This document shows, in pieces, positions 45,161 to 57,289 of a stretch of DNA of 64,000 bases. The notes beneath the pieces were generated by a model, which searched no databases, was not told the origin of the DNA, and was given only the letters and a program-made list of their open reading frames with translations. The DNA is from Malachius bipustulatus. Its lineage: Eukaryota > Arthropoda > Insecta > Coleoptera > Melyridae. How positions within the stretch are numbered: position 1 is the stretch's first letter; each line of letters opens with the position of its first letter. The stretch is from the NCBI GenBank assembly GCA_910589415.1, contig OU342632.1, forward strand, positions 46,303,341 through 46,367,340, read 5' to 3'. The translations under genes were made by a program, and so were the position numbers.

Positions 45161-46626
45161 TTCTGGACTTTGGTAAATAAATAGATTCTTCTCTCATATT
45201 TGCCGGCAGCATGGAAACTACGAACATGGAAACTACGAACACAATATTATTCAATTTATTTACACTAGAAAATTAAAATCGTCTCAGATTTATTTGAACA
45301 GAACTGTAGGTACATTGAATAAGAGCCCATTCTCTACAAGCAAAATTTTCGAATCTTTTAATTTGTTTGTTGGAACTATCCCTTTATGGCTCATTTGAAT
45401 TGAAACATTACTTCCTGAACGTATAAGCCATGTACGTCTACGCATTAATCTGTTATAATGGAAAAAAGGGTGCTTAGATTAAATAATTTAAAGCTGTATG
45501 GTAGCATTGCTACCGCGAATGTACTCTAAAAATTGAAAACGTGAAAAGTAATTAATCTCCTTGCATTTCATGAAGAATTTTTTGACAATGTTAAAACCGC
45601 TAGTTTAGTTTCTAGGAAGGATTAAACAGAATAAATAAAAGAGCATGACTTTTTGTTGTTGGCTTTGTTCGCTAAAAACAGCAGCAGAAATATTGCCATG
45701 TTAACTGTAAAGTATTTGAAGAATCCAACATTTTTATTCAACTAGGTACTCAGTGATATTAGCCTATTATACATTCAAAGCAAAATGGAATGCATCCAAT
45801 AAAACAAAATAACATCCCCATTTTATGATTATGTAGGTACATACAAGCACGTTGAATGATGTAAAAAAGGGCTGCTTGTAAACTAAAATATTAAAACTCT
45901 TGCATAGTTTCAGCGGAGTATTTAATTCTTTTTAAACATGCCAGGAAAAAATTCTAAATATTTACAGGTTTGAGTCGTGCTTTAATGAAGGTAGTTCGTT
46001 TTACGTTGCCGACGAGCACCGCTGAAAAGTTGAACTTAAAAATAATTGTTAAACCACCATCCTGTTTTAAAAAAACCGGCTTGCTCCATCCTATCTGTCT
46101 TGTTGATTGATTTTAACAAATGTGTTTTGTTTTCACTGAAACAAATGCTGATTTTCTAATTTATAATCAATAATTTGGGTGTAATTTTTCATGAATTGTA
46201 TACCTTAACTTTTAACTTCATTAATACGAGGATTGTACATTCCATACAATTTACCGGTATAGAAACATTTTAAAGGTTACATATTTTGATTAACCAATAA
46301 TTCTGGATAGATAGTAACATGTATTAGTTAATTTCAAATCCCTTAAATTCCATCGACTCATCTCGTTGTTGATCTCGCAAAGAGGCATAAACGACAAAGT
46401 TCCCGTTTCCCAAATGTTCACAGGCAAATAATATGATACCCCGATGTATACCTGCGATGTTATTGGTTGTATGCAGGGTGATTGATTGAGAAAGTACATT
46501 AGAAAAATATGAAGAACGAAGAAAGGAATCGATTTGAAATTTTGGTTACGGTCATAATCCGTTGAATGAAAATATTTCCAAATCTTTGTCTTTTTTTAAA
46601 TTGGAATGCTTCATTTGTTATTGGAT
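45161..46626. other. Non-coding, nothing recognised
   Basis: AT-rich DNA. A short direct duplication (GGAAACTACGAAC) occurs at about 45211-45240. The 69-codon frame at 46290-46499 has no domain. Confidence 0.3.
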
Positions 46627-47640
46627 TGTAACGTACATTTCGTACGTACCGGCTAGATGTCGGTAACACAGAGACGACGGCGGGCGCGCGCAGTTAGTGA
46701 GTGATAGTGGTTGTTAGTGCATCGACCAACTCGAGTTCTTGTCGACTTCGACTGTCAAGGAAATCAGGTGCGTTCATCTCATACCGGCACTTTCACCTTC
46801 TTTTCTCTCCTGGAATTCGCTAGAGGAAGGTCGGTTCCGCAATCACAGGAATTTTTAGCGAAATGGCGTGGTGAACCGTCACTTAAATTATTATAAACAT
46901 CGAACACGTTTTTGGCTTGGTGAATGTCGTAAAATGATGTTATTAATTGTGCTAGAATTATACCGATCATATTTATTTTTCTTAATACCGTATGCTAATT
47001 TTAATTACAGCTTTCCGATCGAGTTTCGCTCGCATGTCAAGTTTTGTCAGTCATTTTTTTTTATCTCAACCTATCTTGAGGACGGGACATCAATTTATGT
47101 ACCCTCGGCAAGCAGACTCGATCGGACCGTTCATTAATGCAAGAGTGGTTCTGATACACCTGAAATTACAGCTTTTTACCTGGAGACAATTTTTTCCTCT
47201 GGAGTCAATTTTTTCTTGGAGGCACTCTGTTTCCTGGAGGCTATCTTATACCCGGAGGCACCTGCCTTTTCCGTGCCAAGCAGATTGTCCGGAACCAAGC
47301 ATGAAGATCCAGGCCACTTCCAGCTAGACTTCTGAAGAGCCATACGAAGCTAAGTGCCTTGTGAACATCCGACCAATTCAATTCATTCTGCTCAACCGCA
47401 CGCTCTGTTCTTTTTAATTGTTAACCGTGCTCAAGAGTGTCATATTAATCACTGTGATATATTTTATATTTTAATAAAGAGTGCCTGTTGTTCTGCTGAC
47501 CTGCTTGTTATTGTTGACCTTCTTGGACTAGCGACTCAACCTACGACCCTTGTTATCTTTTGCTGTCTCATGCTCTCAGCGGCTATTTTTCCTCTCGTAG
47601 GGTAAAATAGTTCGTTTCAAGTGGCACCCAACGTGTCTAT
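46627..47640 (+). mobile_element. Putative solo or truncated LTR with primer-site-like sequence
   Basis: The block starts TGTAACGTACATTTCG, is less AT-rich at its 5' end (CGGGCGCGCGCAGTTAGTGA, an initiator-like context), has AATAAA at about 47474, and is followed by GTGGCACCCAACGTG at about 47620, which resembles the TGGCGCCCAACGTGG primer sites of some Ty3/gypsy elements. No gag-pol follows: a palindromic fragment begins at about 47655. Alternatively this is a promoter and leader exon of an unseen gene; GGTGCGTTC near 46768 could be a splice donor. No second LTR copy is in the window, so borders are unconfirmed. Confidence 0.4.
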
Positions 47641-47654
47641 CTGCCACTAATTCG

Positions 47655-47830
47655 TTTCAGGATTTTAAAATTGTCTAAAAACATCCAATGAGAATGGTTC
47701 TTACAGTTGGAATTTAAAATCAGTGGATTATGAGTGTGAAAATCGCAATTTTCTAACTTCAAAACAGTGCAGGTACAACGAGAACGTCTACAGAAATAGG
47801 AAAACATTTAAAATGAGCAAACCATGAAGA
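47655..47830. repeat. Half-copy of the 28379/34148 fold-back family
   Basis: ATTGTCTAAAAACATCCAAT, GAGAATGGTTCTTACAGTTG and GAAAATCGCAATTTTC follow the order of the arm at 34220-34340. Only one arm is present. Confidence 0.6.
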
Positions 47831-50800
47831 TGACGACATAATGGACTAAAATATTATGACGATAGAAAAACTGCCAGTGTCATATCTTGTACCTGTGATC
47901 AGTATTTATGAAATGAACTGATCATAAACTCACCAATAATCCTGGCAATCAGGAGGACCACCATTAGTGCCCATAGAAACGACTGTACCAAGAATTTCCA
48001 TCTGTAATAAACCGTTGTTTTCTAATTCTATTTTTTAAAAAGAATTTTCAATCTTAGAAGTGAAGATATTTGAGATTTTATTACCTCATATTTTACAATT
48101 CAATTTAAGAAATGACCAGAACAATTTGGCGTCCATAACTGGAACAATTCGCGGAGTGAATGACAACGAAGGGAGAATTCTTGAAAGCCACCCGGGAAAT
48201 TACTGACATTTGTTGTTTATGTTTGCAAGTATTTTTACGCCAATTCACTGTTAATTATTCGGATGCTGCGTGCAGTTTTTACGGCCTGGAGCGATCGTAA
48301 AGGAGACCTGATACCAGCAGGAATTCAACTTTATGGAGTTTTCATTTTCGTTTCTCGGACGATAAAGATAAGGACAATTAATGGCCTTGTTGGCACACTT
48401 GACATTGCGGGATCTGATGCAAAGTTAAAATACTATTTCGAGGGAAGAATGCGTCTGTCTCTCGTTTATTATTCGTAGTGGAGTTTATGGCGTGCAGATT
48501 GGTTCGCTTCCTTTTCGAATTCGCACAAAAGAAGCATCAATGTATCATAATTCAGTGTTGTTATGATTTGAGGCTTCTGGTTTTCTTTTTTATGTTAGCA
48601 AAATTTCAGAGGTAGTCGAAGCTAAAAACGAAGGTAATTTTAAAATGCAACAGCCAAAAACATTTTTTATTTATATTTAGATTCAATTTTCGAATACCAT
48701 AACTTAGAGACTGCATGAATCTCCCCCCTGCCGTTCACGTATCAAAAAGATCTGGTAAAAAAATGGCCACTCAATCAATTCAGCTACTTTCGGGAAAATT
48801 AGGAAAAAGTTAAGATATAATTTTCTGTATTTGTTAAGGTTTCTCTGTTAGTTGTCACAAATTAATTAATTAATTTTTTTCGTTTTTGCAAATCATTACT
48901 TTATGAAGGAAAAACCACCTTTTTTAGAAAACGTATCATGTCATACGACGTTCTATGAGCTTTTCTGCTTCCTGTTTTTGAAAATTCTTCTAATGTGTTC
49001 AAGCCTGGTTAGTCTAGCTGCTTACCTTACGTGCTTAGCATCACGTGCTCACGTGCATTTTTTGTTCAAGCGCTTTCGTAATCGCTCAACATCCGGCACC
49101 ATACATACATCCCTACTGTAAGACCTTTTCCATCTCTGCCAAGCATATAGTTTAACGCAGTGGGTACTTTCGACCTGGAAACTGGCATTAATCAACAGTA
49201 CCGATCCAAGATACTAAACTGTGACACTTTAAACATATAGGTAACCATCGACTTGAAATTTTAAGTCACCAAATGCTTTTTCCAATGGTCTAGATGACGG
49301 AAATCACATGGTAAAAAATCGGGATTCTAACGTGGGTGTGGAAACTTGAAACCTTTTTGAATGCAACGAAAGCTTAACATTATCGTAAGTCAAAATAATA
49401 ATTCAAGGTGGGTACGGCGTTCTCCCTCAAAAAAAAATGCTGAAGAGAATATTTCAAAAGACGGTGACAATAATAATTATTACTGTAACGGATGAAGGAA
49501 CTAACCTATACTTTTCTACGGTCTTGGGGTGTTTCGGTGGCACCACTCTAGACAATTTTTTTTTGATTTTGGTAAAACGGTGAACCCAGATTTCGCCGCA
49601 GGTGTCGCCTGAGGAAAATTCCATTTTATGACGTCAACAAAAGGTGAGTGACTATGAAAGTTAAAGTTTTGGAATAATAATATTCTTCGTTGTGAGATCT
49701 TTTCAATAATCTATAGAAAGACCATAGGTACTTTCTGTAAAAAAATGTCCAAGATGGCGCACCTCCATCTTGATTTTGACAAGGATTAGGTCCACGTTTT
49801 TGAATTTTCGACACGAGTTAAGATAGTATTTATTAAGTTCAATAATTATTTATTGTAGATGGTTCAAAAATTGAAGGGCGACTTTAAAGATCTGCACTGT
49901 ATAATAATACGACTTTGTGTCGAATCTCGTAGATATAAAATCCATCGGCGGTCAACATTACTTAAAAAATAATACGGTAGCTTCACTCCCACAAAAATCG
50001 TTATGATCATCACTTTTTGACCTCGAATAACTTCTAAATACTTTCTCCCTCTCACATTTTCCCTAATTTCTCCCGCCGACAATAGCAGACATCCCGACAG
50101 AATCCCTGATTCCGTCCCGCATACCATTAGCGAGCTGTTGCTCCGCTGTGCGCTCGTGCAAGCCTCCGTGTCAAGCACACCACTCTAACGACAAGGCCTC
50201 TGTATATAAGCAAACGGTATGCGAGACTGCATTAGTAAAATGTATCTTAGACACGAGTAGAATGCTAATCACGTCAGGAGGAAATAACGAGTGCTTTCTG
50301 GCCTTGTTAGTTTGCAAAATATAAGAATACTAGAATACAGAGTGTTTTTATAAGGAGTTATGGGATCACATAAACATGCAGTTAACATGCAGTAACGATA
50401 AATCTTTCAAACTTACTATTATTAACACTTTAAAATTTAAACTAAAGTTATAAAAAAAAAAACAGACGTTAGTTTAAAGGTAAATGAAAACCGTTGAGGC
50501 ATTCTACGTGATCATCCTATCGATTACCAAATATTTTCTCGTATGCAAGACCTAATTTCATCCAATCTAATTAACACCTCCAAGACGCCGCAACAACTCG
50601 TGAACTTCTCACCAAGTTCCCTGACTCTATGTAACACTCCACACAAGCTCTTAACTGCCTAGCCTTGAAATCTCCTCGTGCTCCTTCTCTCCGCACTCAT
50701 CAATAATCCACTCTCCCAATTACTAACCCTCTGGTCGTGCAAGCCGTCCATTGCCCGGCCATTCGGCGTGTCCGAGATCCATGGGGGCCCATAACAATGG

Positions 50801-51164
50801 TCGCGGTGCCGGTGGCTGGTTAAATATTCACCAGGGGGACCCGGCAGCGACATCCACGATGCCTGGAGCCGTATCTCATGCTCTCACCTATGCACCGAAA
50901 TGGGCTGGGAGGGAGATCGTCTTAGGGGTTTGTTAGGGTTTTATTTAGAACTGTTTCGAAAAACTGTGAAGGAGATTTGGAATAGGAAAGGTGGAACGGC
51001 TCGGTGAAATGGCAGTTCTAACAAATATACGATCTAACATGGAATAACTAATGGAAGTATTTGTATTTAGATATGTTTTATTCGCAATAATTATATTCGA
51101 CGGAATGCTTTGAAATGTGTAATTCACGGTTATCATTCTAAGGATTTTTTTCCTGGGAATAGAG
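47831..51164. other. Non-coding with unique islands 48110-48480, 50050-50290, 50590-50940
   Basis: Three less AT-rich, apparently single-copy blocks stand out. 50760-50900 is the richest in G and C and contains GGGGGCCCATAACAATGGTC (AACAATGG is a Sox-type word). Open frames across it on both strands (50659-50853, 50751-50936) match no family and have no start or splice context I can defend. These are candidates for conserved regulatory DNA. The rest has nothing recognisable. Confidence 0.35.
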
Positions 51165-51720
51165 GGTGTCCTAGCTCACTCGAGTCGGTCTTTGTGGGCC
51201 AAACGGATTTTTTCTATTTTTTTTACAAATACAAATTCCGGACTACAATGACCATAATTTAAACTTATTTTGGACTCTATAGCGTGTACCATACGAGAGT
51301 GACATATCCAAGTTACGAGTATATTTCTTTAAATGGAATTTTCTACTGGGTTTTTTAGATACCTAGTCTGAGAAAAAAAGACTGGTTTTTATAATTGAGA
51401 AGTTTAGGAGTTCAAAATCGGAATTTTCAGCCGTACAACGAAAACAGTTCAAGATAGAGGAAAACATGTCTCTTTTTAATTTTTTTTTATATATTTTATG
51501 GCACCTGCCGGAAATATTTGTATAGTACATAAAAAGGTAAAATAAGAACATGTAAGCCAGTTTTCTTATCTTAAACTGTTCTTGTTGGCCTTGAATTTTG
51601 AAAATTTGCAATTTTCACTTGTTTATAACTCCTAAACTAATTTATACTCAAAAATTCAATTTATATTCATAGGCGTCGGAAAATTTTTCAGTTTAAAGCG
51701 AGTTTCTAGCGCACAACTTT
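51165..51720. repeat. Eroded fold-back element of the 28379 family
   Basis: A central hairpin is built on ACAGTTCAAGATAGAGGAAA (51434) and its inverse near 51555-51590, with TATAACTCCTAAACT and AGAAGTTTAGGAGTT further out. An outer word AGAGGGTGTCCTAGC lies at 51161. The right tip is lost. Confidence 0.6.
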
Positions 51721-51994
51721 TACAGCCATAGTACAACAAAGTGTAAAAAGTGTTGGGTAATTTGAATCAATATGTTGCCTACCTACATACCTATTACGGG
51801 ACCAACAATTCACAAACGAACCAACGTTTTCATACTTTTGTTACATGTTCAGTTATAAAACACCGTACACCTAAATACAACAAAATCTGGTTTGGTTCAC
51901 ACAATTGACAATTATGACGGCACGCAAAGATCCATCAAACAAAGTATAGGTAGGTAGTCAATTTTTTTTACATTCTGTCGATAAGTAGGTCATT

Positions 51995-52028
51995 GTGACA
52001 CCTCCACCGCGACAGAAGGTCTATTGTG
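51995..52028 (+). repeat. LINE-tail-like word shared with 25977-26010
   Basis: 34 bp starting GTGACACCTCCACCGCGAC match the minus strand at 26010-25977 with two mismatches. There it lies just past a LINE ORF1. It is probably a remnant of a related LINE. What follows (52029-52250) is less AT-rich and unassigned. Confidence 0.5.
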
Positions 52029-52759
52029 CCTCACATCTATAGTCGTGGTACATTAACCCCATCTGGTCAACCTCTTCGAGGAATCTGACCATCTTGACTC
52101 TTGGTAACGTATCCTTATTCTCCGGTGTTTGCAGTCTGGTTCATTCCAAACCACGGAAAACGGACCACTGTTTTAAGGTTTCGTCATCTTCCAAGTACAG
52201 GCGGTATTCCGCGCTGTTCGCTAAACCACTTGAATGGTTCTCTTAATGGGGAACCAATTCTGCTAGAATGACCAAAATTAATGATTCCCTTGATGGGGAA
52301 TCAATCGGATGGGGATTGAAGTTATTTAGGAATTTTTAATAGGTAAGATTGAAAAGCTTGTTCGAAATCTGGACGAAGGACCAGGGTACAGGATACACCG
52401 GGAGATAATAGACAGGATTAATAATAATTATTATGATTTTAATTATTGCGTGTACCGCAGCTACGATTAATGCGATCGACCTTTTTAATCGGACACAATA
52501 ATGACGGAGCCGCGATGAATATCCACATCATCTGATGAAGGGTGCTGGGTTGGATTGCTCGTCCTTGACGCTGCTTACTGCTTCGTACTTCGACTCCGGA
52601 ATCTGACTAGTACTATAGTGGTGAATGCTTGAAGATTAATTTTCCACCACTCGCGCCACGCATATTAGTATGTCCTCTTGCCGTGAATACCATAATTTTA
52701 TAAGGATGGGCAGCAAGGGTCGTGCAAGCAAAAGATAAATTGCGGCAGGAAAAAAAATG
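52029..52759. other. Unassigned, less AT-rich DNA
   Basis: 52240-52330 carries a near-direct duplication of GATGGGGAATCAAT / AATGGGGAACCAATT-type words. 52470-52720 is unique and less AT-rich. No gene is visible. Confidence 0.3.
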
Positions 52760-53650
52760 GAATTAAAAAATACATCTAGATGCCGGAACACCCCTCCTGT
52801 GTTGGTTCAGCTTGCAGTGCCCAGTATAATATTGGGCTACATAATCTTGGTAAGTTTTGTCAGTGCTGGAGGATTTTCCTCTCAGCCCAGTTGCATATTG
52901 TTGTTTTGACAATATTTGGTGATATGCCAAATGCTGATTCTGGTCCGACAAATTGAAATTCTGCACCTTTTTGGACTGAGAGTCAGCAAGTTCGTTCTCT
53001 CTATATCTATCATAGCCCGGAATGCAGATCAGAGTTACTTCGTTGCTCCTTCCTAGTGCATTCAGAGTTAAGAACTGACAGTTTCAGACCAAATTGGACA
53101 TACCGTGGATTTGCATTTCTGTTATCCTCCCATATGTCTCTTCCCGTGAGAAGGACCTTGTGAGCAGAGCGTTTCATGACTGTCTTAGGCATTATGTCCG
53201 AGGACATATACCCATTAGATTGTGACTTTCTATGTCATCCAGTTACCTGGTTCGCTCTAAGTTTTAAGCCTTTGGCAAGCTTCTTGCAATTGTTATAGCA
53301 TTCTATGTGTAGTCTATCTGGCCTATCTCTCTAAATCAAAATGGAGAGGTGATAAGTAGGATTTCTATAATTTCTATAAGTGGATCCCCACACCATCGGA
53401 TCCCAGATCACCAGACAAGTTTGTCTCTGTAAGTCAGAGAGCTTTGTTTTGGCCATGACCATGACCTGCTGCAGCTGGCCTGCTGACTAGCAAGCGGCAC
53501 TACCATACGCAATCATAGGTCTGATGACCGTTATGCAAAGCCAGTATATTTGTTTAGGTCAAATCATCCATGTTTTGCCACAGGCCCTTTTACACTTCTA
53601 TAAGGAGAGTTTGGCTCTGTGCGTAACTTTTTTCAGATGGGAGTTTTATG
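52760..53650 (-). pseudogene. LINE ORF2 remnant: RT thumb, RNase H and C-terminus
   Basis: Minus strand. 53600-53550 encodes KRACGKTWMI and IYWLCITVIRPMIAYGSA, the post-catalytic RT region. About 53460-53400 gives LSDLQRQTCLV. 53050-52980 encodes EVTLICIPGY ... NELADSQS, the distal RNase H motif. 52945-52905 encodes GPESAFGIS, and 52880-52800 gives a YTGHCKLNQH end motif. Several frames are involved and stops are frequent. The GPE..G and TGHCKLN..H motifs mark a different LINE type from the one at 40421-45160, within the broad Jockey/I group. Confidence 0.8.
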
Positions 53651-55313
53651 ATGGGATATTAGGTATATTTGCAGCTTGGTAACAAATTATAAGATTGCAA
53701 ATTTTAGTAAGTAACTGGATAATATGATGGAGTCTACTCCAACACCACCATCATTCATGTTAACGTTATTCAGAGTATAATAAAAGCAAACCCATAAAAT
53801 AATAACGAAATTAATTTTCTCAAAACATTGTACACAAGCATTTGCCCCCAAAGTAATTCAAATATGATTGCAAAAATATAGCCTCAATTAGAATGTCGCA
53901 TAAATATCACTGGCAGGTGCCATTTGTCTGGAACACGTGATTATGATTAAGTCACAATCGGAAACGAACATTAAACAAGAGACTTTATTGGTGTTAGCCT
54001 GTTTTAAGTAAATGAGGGTTTCGGGGCAGGTGCATAAATACACCTTCTTGTGCCTTCGGTTTCTCTAACAATGAGGGCTTTTCACGGCAATCACGAATCA
54101 GAGAAGAATACTTATCCGCCAATTGATTTAGAACGAAACCGAGACCTGCCACGAATTAATAATAGACGTCCCTTTTCTACTTATCAGTGACGCGACTAAG
54201 TAGCACATTAATCAATTAGAGCATTAATTTAAAATAATTACAACAGGATGTAACACAGATTAGAGTTCCGATTATAGTTTATTGTTTCGGGAAAATGTAT
54301 CTTTCAAGATTGCCGGTTTCTCTAACAATCGGAGGGTGCATAAATTGATCTTAATTAAGCGATATTTAATTAAGACGCCCCCTAAGTCACTGCGACGCCG
54401 CCAACAGCCGAGTAACGAGCTCTTTTGCTCGGCAACTAAAAGGCGACACGCATGCAGAGTAAATTTTACAAATTTATGATACACCACTTGCTTTCCAATC
54501 TTAAATTTAACAATTCTCATTAACCGATGTAACACGAGTGACGTGATCTTACTATTGCAATAGAATTTGAATTGCTCCGCCTGAAATGCTCATGGCAGTC
54601 ATGAATGAATAGTCGTCAGGAGACTAATTAAATTTAATTAGATGAATACGATCACATAATATACTAAATTAAATTGTTTTAATTTTATTGCACGTTGTAT
54701 TTGTTATGCGAACTAGGGCTTAACTACCAATTATTCATTTTCATAAATTACCACAATTTAATAATTAATAACAAATTATTTATTATAATAAACAATTATC
54801 TACTTTTACTGGGGAGCATTGAGAAACAAAACCCTGAAAATCATCATTTTAGACTCAATAGTCTAAAAACTCGCCACAGATGGACGCAACGATGAGACAG
54901 GAAGATGAAAGAGGAGGCTAGTCAAGGGTGAAGTGGCTACGTGAACCAAGTAATCGGTCATTGGTGTGACGTACTCATGGAGTCAAATTAGAGATGTCCG
55001 TCTTTCTCCCCCAGGCCAGTCAATAGAATGAATTTGGTTTATTCATGGCAAGTAGAGGAATAGCACAGACTTCTCCTTCTCCAATGATTTCTGCAAGAGG
55101 GATTCGAATATCTATGGGAAAAAATTTAGAACTGTGCAAGTAGCCAAGCCACTAGAAAATGGTCTTACCAGCCAAGTACAATGAAGCAAAAAGTTCACTC
55201 AGCTTACGATGATGAATTCCTGCTAATTATGTATGAACTACTTTCTTCACCACATCTGCATTTCAAGATCAAGGTGTGAGGCTCTGGTCTGAAAAATTAT
55301 TTTCATTTCTACG
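53651..55313. other. Non-coding; unique patch 53930-54660
   Basis: A moderately AT-rich, apparently single-copy stretch with words such as TCCGATTATAGTTTATTGTT and several TTAATTA-like sites near 54200-54400 and 54620-54660, as seen in homeodomain-bound enhancers, though such words are frequent by chance here. Short opposed frames at 54272-54535 have no domain. Confidence 0.3.
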
Positions 55314-55620
55314 ATGATTAACATATACTTCTCTAAGCATCAGAAGGAATCTGCAATTTTGGCATATCACCGAACATTGCCAAAACAACAATACGCAACT
55401 GGGCTGAGAAGGAAGCCCTCCAGCATTGGGATGACTTACCAAGATTGGACCATTCGAAGGCGTTTATTAAGAGTCCGTCAAGAAAAAAACGCCGACTAAG
55501 GAACTATTAGAGCTTAACAGGAACAAACTATAAGCCTTAATAGGCCTATATACTTGGCACTGCAAGCTGAACCATCACCTGCATTAAGGCCAACATCTAC
55601 TTAGCATCATCATTACCACA
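55314..55620 (+). pseudogene. LINE ORF2 C-terminal fragment, same type as 52760-53650
   Basis: The plus strand reads FGISPNIAKTTIRNWAEKEA, then HWDDLPRLDHSKAFIKSPS (about 55350-55490), and near 55555-55580 nucleotides encode the HCKLN.H end motif in a shifted frame. The nucleotide sequence is about 85% like the minus-strand copy at 52930-52840 by eye. Two stops are present. This is the opposite orientation from its sister 2.5 kb away. Confidence 0.75.
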
Positions 55621-56693
55621 ATATTCTAAGTTGCTGAAAACAGAACTTTCGCCAGTGTGTTTATAAACCTTTAATAAGAAACCATATTATTTATAAGACG
55701 TTTTTAAGAAACTATTTTGCTATCTATAGTTTGTTAGCAAAGTTACAGCTAGTATCAGCATAAGAGTTTTTATTGGTTGAGGTCATGCAGTCTTTGATAC
55801 AAGCAAGTAGATTTTCATCAGATATACCTTAGATAATGTCCCAGAAACAACTTCATGTAAAGAAACAAATAATGTATCTTCATGTACCCCATTTTCTATT
55901 TATCCTTAATGCTTAAATATCACGAGCTCTGACGACACTTTTACGGTCGGCATCTTGATCCGGCCGAATTCAATCAGATAACGAAATCCTTTTGCAACAA
56001 TAAAACATCTCGAGGGAGTTGCCGAACAAGGCGTTCAGCGCCCGCTAGATGTCGCTATTTACGACGGGACCGCCAGTACATGTCACGCGGGATCTTCACT
56101 GACATATATGAGGGGGTTTTATTACACTCATTCTACCCGAGAAACACATAAGTTGCGATGCCTGGATACATACAGCTCCTGCAGGATCCAACAACATGCC
56201 TCTGCTTGCGGCGGGACTTAGCGACCCTGTTGACCTGATGGCGAACCGCAAAACAACTCTCATGCCTTCCTAATTTAATCGATGGGATGGAAAATTCGTT
56301 GAATATGTCTCCAGACAGTAGGTTTATTATTATTAAGATTTCGGGAGGTTGTTTTCTTGAACATGTTTTAAAAAATTCATAGTCTTCTGTGCTATTTTGT
56401 ATTTCGATTTTATTTACCTGTGTGCAATATGGAGACGACATGACAATTCCGAATATATCTATCCCTTCGTAGTCCAGTCAATTTATTTATGATTCCTTGC
56501 AAAAAGTAATGTGGGCAATGCGCAAAAAATAGAAACTTTTGCTCAAATTTTTTGATCGTTTTTCGCTTTGCGCCACACAAAACATGCGCTTCACAGAAAA
56601 AAAATTGGAATAGATTTCAAAGAAAATAATATTTGCTGTAATTTAAGTCTAAATTTATTATTGTTGCGTCGTTTCTGAAATTTTTATTTCCTA
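55621..56693. other. Non-coding; GC-richer patch 55915-56110
   Basis: 55915-56110 includes GCGTTCAGCGCCCGCTAGAT and TACGACGGGACCGCCAGTAC and is unique in the window. The 102-codon minus frame at 56133-56441 has no domain. Nothing else is recognised. Confidence 0.3.
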
Positions 56694-57289
56694 AAGGTAT
56701 GCACACACTGGCGCGAATATATCGGTGCGACGGCGTAATTTTCGCCTCGCGAAATATTCGTCGACTCAAGATCTGCGGCGTATATATAGAGAAACAACAA
56801 ACTAACGCGATAATTTCGTTTGGCGATAACGAATCTCCAGCGATTTTATTTCTTTCGCGACCAGCCGCGTTTTCTGTCGTTCTCGTTGCGAATCTAAAAT
56901 GGCTTTATACTTTAAAAGACGGTTTTTGTCATTTTCAATTTATTTTTTCATACCAAAACATTTAACTATTTCCTGTCCTGTAATAAAAATGCCTTACCTT
57001 TCAACTTGCTCATCTTCTTAAGGCAGCGAATAATTAGTATTGTTTCTTCTTCAGAGCTAGGAGAATTCATCTTTCCATAATATATCAAGACATAAAAGTA
57101 TCTTGTGAAATTTTCGCACAAGAAATTTTAATCAATATTTATTAAAAGAGACACGAAATTTAAATAACTTTGTTGCGCGAATTATTCGCGCAAATGTGAT
57201 GAGAGAGACGAATTTCGTTACCGCCTATGATGCGAAATATTCGGTTCGTTTTCGCGGCGAATTATTTCGCGCCAGTCTGTGCATACCTT
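56694..57289. mobile_element. Non-autonomous TIR element with TTCGCG-rich subtermini
   Basis: 596 bp with ends AAGGTATGCACACACTGGCG at 56694 and the inverse CGCCAGTCTGTGCATACCTT ending at 57289 (about 25 bp of pairing, one mismatch). Inside both ends are clustered GCGAA/TTCGC words (for example TCGCGAAATATTCG near 56747 and GCGCGAATTATTCGCGC near 57175-57192), as in transposase-bound subterminal repeats. The flanks are CCTA and ATAAG, so the duplication is short or eroded. PIF/Harbinger or hAT are possible. There is no transposase; the 88-codon frame at 56699 is read through the arm. Confidence 0.85.

Noticed and set aside
56699..56965. 88-codon plus-strand frame
   Set aside because: Translated through the subterminal repeats of the 56694-57289 element; no domain.
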